Source: Streptomyces sp. NBRC 109706 (lineage in GTDB: Bacteria; Actinomycetota; Actinomycetes; Streptomycetales; Streptomycetaceae). Taken from it: 64,000 nt of DNA. The stretch covers positions 1,100,289 through 1,164,288 of the forward strand of contig NZ_BBOM01000005.1 of the NCBI RefSeq assembly GCF_000974485.1, in the 5' to 3' direction. Positions 59,860 to 64,000 of the stretch are shown here, piece after piece. The notes beneath the pieces were generated by a model. It was not told the origin of the DNA, did no database searches, and saw only the letters and a program-made list of their open reading frames with translations. A program made the position numbers and the translations under genes. The stretch's first letter is position 1; each line of letters begins with the position of its first letter.

Positions 59860-60812
59860 GTTTCTGTTGCCGCCGCGTCGTCCCGGCCGGGTGGCTCCGG
59901 AACGGTGAACGTCTCCTTCGCCGCCGGTACGCCCACACCGTGCCAGCGGAACGGGAGGCCGTCGGCGACATCAGGGTCGGGGTGGTCCATCAGCTGGAAG
60001 TGCAGATGCGGCTCCGACGAGTTGCCGGAGTTCCCGCAGCGGGCCACCGGCTGGCCGGCGCGCACGCGCTCGCCGGGGCGCACGGCGAGCGATCCGCGCC
60101 GCAGATGGGCGTAGAGGGCATACGTTCCCCCGCCGAGATCCAGGATCAGATGGTTGCCGATCACCCGTCCGGGGCCGCGCATGTCCCGCAGCAGCCCCTC
60201 GACCAGCAGGAAGAGAAACGCCGGGTAGGAGTTTCGGCTGAGATGGTCCCGCTGGCCGTCGGCGGCGCGCACCACGACCCCGTCGGCGACGGCGAGCACC
60301 GGCGCGTCGAACGCGGGGAAGTCCGTGTTGCGCCGGGCCGGCGGCCACCAGCCGACGGTGGGCCGGGCGGTCGCGGACGCCGGGGCCCTGGCCGCCGACT
60401 CGGCGACCACATCGATGGCGTGGCTCTGCCCATAGGCCCGCGTCCCGTGGCTGGGCACCCGGTCCGCCGGGCTGTTGAGCGCCGACCAGCGCCCGGCCAC
60501 CGGCGCCGCCGTCGCCAGCGGCGGGGCCTCCTCGCCTCTGTCGCGCCGCGCCAGCGACATGGCGCCCAGCTGGCCGAGCAGGGCGCCGGCGATCAGCAGC
60601 CAGCCGCCGAGCATCGGCAGTCCGGCCAGCAGATCCAGCAGAAGGTAGGAGACAAAGGCCGCCCAACAGGTGCGGTAGACCACCATCAGGCTCTTCCGCG
60701 CCGTCCTGGGCGGTCGCGTCTCGACGGCCCAGGACGGATCGTGCGTCGGGGGCCTCGGGTCGTGTGTCGGGTCGTGTGTCGGGTGCTTCCGCCGCTTGGG
60801 CATCGTCGCCAT
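59841..60812 (-). CDS. membrane M23-family peptidase
   Basis: 323 residues. A His/Pro/Asp-rich N-terminus (THDPTHDPRPPTHDP, encoded by repeats) precedes two or three membrane segments (CWAAFVSYLLLDLLAGL, MLGGWLLIAGALLGQLGAM). The extracellular LytM/M23 domain contains SHAIDVVAESA (His-x3-Asp region), VLAVADGVVVRAADG, NHLILDLGGGTYALYAHLRR and SSEPHLHFQLMDHPD (HxH). Zinc ligands therefore look present, although the first motif is less regular than usual. It lies 58 bp after an ArsR-type regulator on the same strand and is probably controlled by it. Confidence 0.82.
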   Translation of the reverse strand: MATMPKRRKHPTHDPTHDPRPPTHDPSWAVETRPPRTARKSLMVVYRTCWAAFVSYLLLDLLAGLPMLGGWLLIAGALLGQLGAMSLARRDRGEEAPPLATAAPVAGRWSALNSPADRVPSHGTRAYGQSHAIDVVAESAARAPASATARPTVGWWPPARRNTDFPAFDAPVLAVADGVVVRAADGQRDHLSRNSYPAFLFLLVEGLLRDMRGPGRVIGNHLILDLGGGTYALYAHLRRGSLAVRPGERVRAGQPVARCGNSGNSSEPHLHFQLMDHPDPDVADGLPFRWHGVGVPAAKETFTVPEPPGRDDAAATETGRSVA

Positions 60813-60870
60813 CTCCCTCGCCGGCCGCTCCTGGACGAGCGGTTCTGTTCCTTGCCGGGTCCGCTGCCCC

Positions 60871-61377
60871 TCAGGGGCCGGCGGCGGTGAGCACCACCAG
60901 CAGCGGCACCACCCGCACCGGGGGCACCGTCCAGCGGCCCCGGCCGGCCGAGGTCAGCCAGCCGGCCGCCGACAGCTGGCGGAGGTGGTGGTAGATCTGC
61001 CCCGTGGTACCGAGGTCGGGTAGTTCGGCCAGCTCGCCGGCGGTGCGGCGGCCGGCGACGATCTCCCGCAGCAGGCGCATCCGTACCGGATGCCCCAGCG
61101 CGGCCAGGGCATCGGCCGCCGGCGACCAGTCCCCGTCGAGCAGGGCCTCCAGGGGCTGCCCGTACTGCCACTCGTAGTGCTCGCCCGTGGGCAGCGTGAC
61201 CGAGCCGGTGAAGAGCACTCCCCCGTCGGGCGCCTCATCGGCCAGCCTGGCCTTGAGTGCCTCAAGCGCCCAGAAGTCGCCGCCCGCCGGCTCGTCCCCG
61301 CCGGCCGGCGCCTCGGCCCGCCGCTCCAGCTCGGCCAGCCGCCGTTCCAGCGCGTCGACCCGTTCCTCCAGATCCAT
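60871..61377 (-). CDS. ArsR-type winged-helix regulator
   Basis: 168 residues. An N-terminal coiled coil (EERVDALERRLAELERRAEA) is followed by an unassigned segment and a C-terminal winged helix: DALAALGHPVRMRLLREIVA, RTAGELAELPDLGTTGQIYH and HLRQLSAAGWL. The metal-binding Cys of classical ArsR sensors are absent. A perfect 16-bp palindrome 10 bp upstream of the ATG is the likely autoregulatory operator. The M23 peptidase gene downstream is the apparent operon partner, pointing to control of cell-wall hydrolysis. Confidence 0.88.
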   Translation of the reverse strand: MDLEERVDALERRLAELERRAEAPAGGDEPAGGDFWALEALKARLADEAPDGGVLFTGSVTLPTGEHYEWQYGQPLEALLDGDWSPAADALAALGHPVRMRLLREIVAGRRTAGELAELPDLGTTGQIYHHLRQLSAAGWLTSAGRGRWTVPPVRVVPLLVVLTAAGP

Positions 61378-61386
61378 GCCGGGAGA

Positions 61387-61402
61387 TTACGTAATTACGT
61401 AA
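61387..61402. promoter_or_regulatory. operator palindrome of the ArsR-type regulator
   Basis: TTACGTAATTACGTAA is a perfect 16-bp palindrome, AT-rich in an otherwise GC-rich region, ending 10 bp before the regulator start codon. A bound dimer would block the ribosome-site/promoter region. Confidence 0.85.
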
Positions 61403-61424
61403 CTCCTGTCAACGGGGCAAGGGG

Positions 61425-61457
61425 AAGGCCCCGGACGCGGAGGGCGTCCGGGGCCTT
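61425..61457. terminator. hairpin terminator after the M23 peptidase gene
   Basis: Perfect 14-bp arms, AAGGCCCCGGACGC (61425-61438) and GCGTCCGGGGCCTT (61444-61457), with a five-base loop, lie downstream of the M23 gene on the minus strand and upstream of the regulator promoter. Confidence 0.88.
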
Positions 61458-61495
61458 CGGGTGCTGCGGGGTGCCGCCGCGTGTCACCGGGTGGG

Positions 61496-62224
61496 TCACA
61501 CCTTGGCGTCCTCGCCGCGCAGGAACTCCATCGGGTCGATGGCGGTGCCGTAGTCGGCGCTGGTGCGGACCTCGAAGTGCAGGTGCGGGCCACTGCTGTT
61601 ACCGGTGTTACCGGAGAGGGCGATCTTCTCGCCGGTCTCGACCTCGTCACCCACGGCCACATCCACCTCGGAGAGGTGCGCGTACTGGGTGAAGGTGCCG
61701 TCGGTGTGCTCGATCACCACGGCGTTACCGTAGGCCGGGCCGTCGCCGGCGCCGTTGCCGCCGGCCTTCACCACGGTGCCCTCGTGCACCGAGTTCACCT
61801 CGGTGCCGCTCGGGACGGCGAAGTCCTGACCGCTGTGCTTGGCGGCCCAGCGGTCACCGGCGTTGCCATAGGTGGCCGACAGCTCGTAGTCGTCCGAGAT
61901 CGGGGAGACCCAGGCGTCCGGGTCGTTGGTGACGTCCTCGTTCTCGGCGTCCTCGGCGTTCTTACCCTCGTCGCCCTTGTCGGCGTTCTTCGCGGCGTCG
62001 TCCTGCTTCGCGACGGCGGTCGCCTCGCCCGTGGTGGGGCCATGGCCGGTCGAGGCCAGCTCCGACACGGTGTGCGCGGCGTAGACCTCGGCGGGGTTGC
62101 CATCGGCCGCCACCGCCGCGCCCGTGAGCACGACCGACGCGGCGAGACCGGCGGCCGCGACAGTGGCGACACGGGTGCTCGGACGGAGGTTCTCGCGGAT
62201 GCGGTGCGTGGTGATCTTCGGCAT
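61496..62224 (-). CDS. secreted M23-family endopeptidase
   Basis: 242 residues. The signal peptide (VATVAAAGLAASVVLTGAAVAA) is followed by a linker rich in Asp, Glu, Lys and Asn. The M23/LytM domain has all zinc ligands: AKHSGQDFAVPSGTEV (His-x3-Asp), EGTVVKAGGNG and SSGPHLHFEVRTS (HxH). It cuts peptidoglycan cross-links outside the cell, important for growth or spore germination. The gene has its own 5' region of about 400 bp with palindromes and ends in a strong hairpin. I found no c-di-AMP (ydaO) riboswitch signature upstream, although some streptomycete wall hydrolases have one. Confidence 0.95.
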   Translation of the reverse strand: MPKITTHRIRENLRPSTRVATVAAAGLAASVVLTGAAVAADGNPAEVYAAHTVSELASTGHGPTTGEATAVAKQDDAAKNADKGDEGKNAEDAENEDVTNDPDAWVSPISDDYELSATYGNAGDRWAAKHSGQDFAVPSGTEVNSVHEGTVVKAGGNGAGDGPAYGNAVVIEHTDGTFTQYAHLSEVDVAVGDEVETGEKIALSGNTGNSSGPHLHFEVRTSADYGTAIDPMEFLRGEDAKV

Positions 62225-62620
62225 GAGTAGTCCACCTCGGTAAATCGGGGATATCCGGACAAATCGACCGAACGAGCTTCATTGATACCCGGCCGTTCGG
62301 GGCCTGACAACCCCCCCTCCTACGAGCCGCCCTCGTAACCGGAAAGGCGGTCCAACGGCCCTTTACAGCCCACCGCGGAAACCGTTTCGGACGGCCCCGG
62401 CGACCGTTCTTCGCCCGCCCGCCGAGGGGCGTCCCGGCCCACCGGCACAGGGCGGGGCCGGCACGACGGGGCGCCGCGCTTTCCGAAAGTCCACGGGCGC
62501 CGGGACGCAGGTCATGGACGGCCGGGACGAAAGTCCCCGGCCCTTTGTCCTTTCCCGCTCCTATCGGCGCTCGTAGGGCCGGATCGGCCTGTGGCGGGCG
62601 TCACGATCCAGCGCATGAAA
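62225..62620. other. long upstream region of the M23 gene, no coding sequence seen
   Basis: Features seen: a hairpin TACGAG (62321-62326) / CTCGTA (62332-62337) and GGAAACCGTTTCG at 62377-62389, which differs in one base from the reverse complement of the TetR operators near 9800. No riboswitch consensus was recognised. Confidence 0.5.
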
Positions 62621-62662
62621 AGCGCCCGGGAGGCCACCGAAAACGGTGGTCCCCCGGGCGCT
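62621..62662. terminator. bipartite hairpin terminator after ccsB
   Basis: Outer arms AGCGCCCGGG (62621-62630) and CCCGGGCGCT (62653-62662) enclose an inner hairpin CCACCG-AAAA-CGGTGG (62634-62649). It lies 20 bp downstream of the ccsB stop. Confidence 0.88.
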
Positions 62663-62681
62663 CTGGCACCCGGAGCGGGGG

Positions 62682-63773
62682 CTACACCCCGCCGTATGCG
62701 TGCAGGCTGTTGAAGAAGATGTTCACTCCGTAGTAGTTCACCAGGAAGCAGAGGAAGCCGACGATCGCCAGATAGGCCGCCTTCCTCCCCTTCCAGCCGA
62801 CCGTGGCCCTGGCGTGCAGATAGCAGGCGTAGGCGATCCAGGTGATGAAGGCCCAGGTCTCCTTGGGGTCCCAGTCCCAGTAGCGGCCCCAGGCGCTCTC
62901 GGCCCAGATCGCGCCGGCCACGATGGCGAACGTCCACAGCGGGAAGACCGCCGCGTTGACCCGGTAGGCGAACTTGTCCAGGGTGACCGAGGACGGCAGC
63001 CGCCCCAGCACCGAAACGGTCCGCTTCCGCATCGGGGTGCCGGCCACCAGCTTGGCCTCGTAGCGGTCCCTGAGCAGGAAGAGCACGCTGGACAGCGCCC
63101 CGACATAGAGCAGCCCGCCGCAGATGATCGCCAGCGGGACATGGATCCACATCCAGATCGAGTCCAGCGCCGGGACCAGCTGCTGGGTCTCGGTGTAGAG
63201 GACGGTCACGGCCAGCCCGAGATCGGCCAGCACCGTGCCCACCAGGGGCAGCCCCATCCACCGCACCCGGCGGCTGGTCAGCAGAAAGCCGAGGAACGCG
63301 GCCACGACCACCATGGAGAAGGCCGTGGAGAACTCGTACATGTTGCCCCAGGGCCCGCGTTGCACGGAGAGTGCCCTGGTGATCACGGCACCGAGGTGCA
63401 GCAGGAACGCCAGCGTGGTCAGCGAGACGGCGATCCGGCCGTACATGTCGCCCTGCTCGCTGCCGCCGGAGGCGCCGGGGCCGTCCGGCAGCTCGTCCCG
63501 CGCCGGGGTCGAGGAGCGGGTGACGATCTTGGGCCGCTCCAGCACCTCGGTGCCGCCCTTGGTCCGCACCACGACGGTCGGGCCGCCGCGGGCGGACGCC
63601 TCCTCGGCGTCCCGTTCGGGGAGCAGCGCGGCCGAGGTGCGGGCCACCTTGCTGCGCCCGCCGAGGATCCACTCGGTCACATAGGCCAGAAAGGCCAGGG
63701 CGTAGATGGCCATCGCCGTGTAGACCAGCACATTGCTGACATCGGCTAGACCCTCGTCTGCGGCGAGCATCAT
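62682..63773 (-). CDS. ccsB: cytochrome c biogenesis protein CcsB (ResC)
   Basis: 363 residues. Eight or so membrane segments, with the haem-handling WWD-type motif WGRYWDWDPKETWAFITWIA and conserved periplasmic histidines (AFLLHLGAVITR, WMWIHVPLAI). A charged loop of about 70 residues after the first segment is typical of actinobacterial CcsB. With ResB it exports haem and ligates it to apocytochrome c on the outer side of the membrane. Its start overlaps the upstream resB frame as ATGA. A strong hairpin ends the operon. Confidence 0.95.
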   Translation of the reverse strand: MMLAADEGLADVSNVLVYTAMAIYALAFLAYVTEWILGGRSKVARTSAALLPERDAEEASARGGPTVVVRTKGGTEVLERPKIVTRSSTPARDELPDGPGASGGSEQGDMYGRIAVSLTTLAFLLHLGAVITRALSVQRGPWGNMYEFSTAFSMVVVAAFLGFLLTSRRVRWMGLPLVGTVLADLGLAVTVLYTETQQLVPALDSIWMWIHVPLAIICGGLLYVGALSSVLFLLRDRYEAKLVAGTPMRKRTVSVLGRLPSSVTLDKFAYRVNAAVFPLWTFAIVAGAIWAESAWGRYWDWDPKETWAFITWIAYACYLHARATVGWKGRKAAYLAIVGFLCFLVNYYGVNIFFNSLHAYGGV

Positions 63774-64000
63774 GGGCGCGCTCCTTCAGCGGCTTCGGGC
63801 GATGCGGAGTCGGGTTCGTCGTCGTCCCGGCGTTCGGGTCGGTCGTCCCGGGACGCGTCGGTCTCGGATGCGTCGGTCTCGGGTTTGTGGTCCTCGGATT
63901 CGTGGTCCTGGGCGTCGGGGTCGGGGTCCGGGCCGTCCTGCTCCCGGCTCCGCTCCTCGTCCGCCACCGGTGGTGCCTCCGGCTGCAGCTCGACCGCCAG
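63770..64000 (-). CDS. resB: probable ResB C-terminus (partial)
   Basis: The visible 76 residues enter from the right edge as LAVELQPEAPPVADEERS and run into a highly acidic tail (DPDPDAQDHESEDHKPETDA, with a 15-bp repeat encoding SETDASETDA), ending four bases inside ccsB. ResB precedes CcsB in actinobacteria and often has a charged cytoplasmic tail, so this is most likely its C-terminus. The in-frame GTG at 63967 should not be taken as a separate 65-residue gene. The body of the protein lies outside the window, so the name rests on context. Confidence 0.65.
   Translation of the reverse strand: MAVELQPEAPPVADEERSREQDGPDPDPDAQDHESEDHKPETDASETDASRDDRPERRDDDEPDSASPEAAEGARP

Noticed and set aside
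62225..62520. Possible c-di-AMP (ydaO) riboswitch upstream of the secreted M23 gene
   Set aside because: Wall-hydrolase genes in Streptomyces can have one, but the conserved sequence blocks were not found; only ordinary hairpins are present.
63770..63967. Independent 65-residue acidic protein starting at 63967
   Set aside because: The frame continues to the window edge and is coupled to ccsB, so it is better explained as the tail of ResB.

Overview
The window reads as a chromosomal segment of Streptomyces or a very close actinobacterium. GC is very high, with strong third-position G/C bias, many GTG and one probable TTG start, and TGA as the usual stop. It carries typical streptomycete loci: PstSCAB, a DUF47/Pit pair, futalosine-pathway menaquinone genes, ResB/CcsB, and several NarL-type two-component systems. 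No rRNA, tRNA, CRISPR array or intact mobile element was found.

Layout. 1-1193: start of an MDR oxidoreductase with a divergent LysR regulator. 1232-4802: a candidate lanthipeptide locus, with a LanL/LanKC-type synthetase, a DUF6232 protein and a 75-residue precursor-like peptide whose C-terminus is rich in Cys, Ser and Thr. 4962-9221: a broken acetyltransferase gene, an ABC-2 exporter and a divergent two-component system. 9270-9463: remnant of a Tn3-family transposase. 9796-12903: TetR regulator with two palindromic operators and an MMPL/RND efflux protein. 12924-18874: a PNPOx-fold protein, a beta-propeller protein, a membrane protein, a transmembrane Ser/Thr kinase, and two gene fragments.

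18990-31772: a Crp/Fnr regulator and a polysaccharide-utilisation locus. The locus has a LacI repressor, a GH43 glycosidase, two sugar ABC permeases and a binding protein on the minus strand, and three secreted carbohydrate-active proteins on the plus strand. The left arm is unusual in three ways. A 39-codon Thr-Arg repeat ORF is coupled by ATGA overlaps to the genes on both sides. About 1.5 kb of repeat-rich DNA separates the permeases from the binding-protein gene. The binding-protein gene has an in-frame TAA at codon 127.

31832-46455: XRE regulator/SDR pair, zinc-ribbon protein, arginase-fold protein, alpha/beta hydrolase, a DesK-like two-component system, a serine hydrolase, an XRE gene with an HbhA-like gene, DUF2516, DUF47 plus Pit, and a large secreted subtilase. 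46474-50568: pstSCAB behind a clear PHO box. 50635-53597: CsoR-type regulator with its palindrome, lipoprotein, PAP2 phosphatase. 53598-56935: DIP1984 protein, a lysozyme-NlpC/P60 protein, a VirB2-like small membrane protein and a beta-propeller lipoprotein. 56946-59299: MqnP and a UbiD-family decarboxylase. 59385-64000: PLDc_N protein, two M23 peptidases, an ArsR regulator with a perfect 16-bp palindrome, CcsB and the ResB C-terminus.

The genes are mainly concerned with cell-envelope remodelling, phosphate supply and plant-polysaccharide use. The most promising undescribed system is the small lanthipeptide locus at 1232-4802. The most unusual DNA is the repeat block at 24534-26063 inside a decaying sugar-transport operon. 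All functional calls come from reading motifs by eye; no database search was run.
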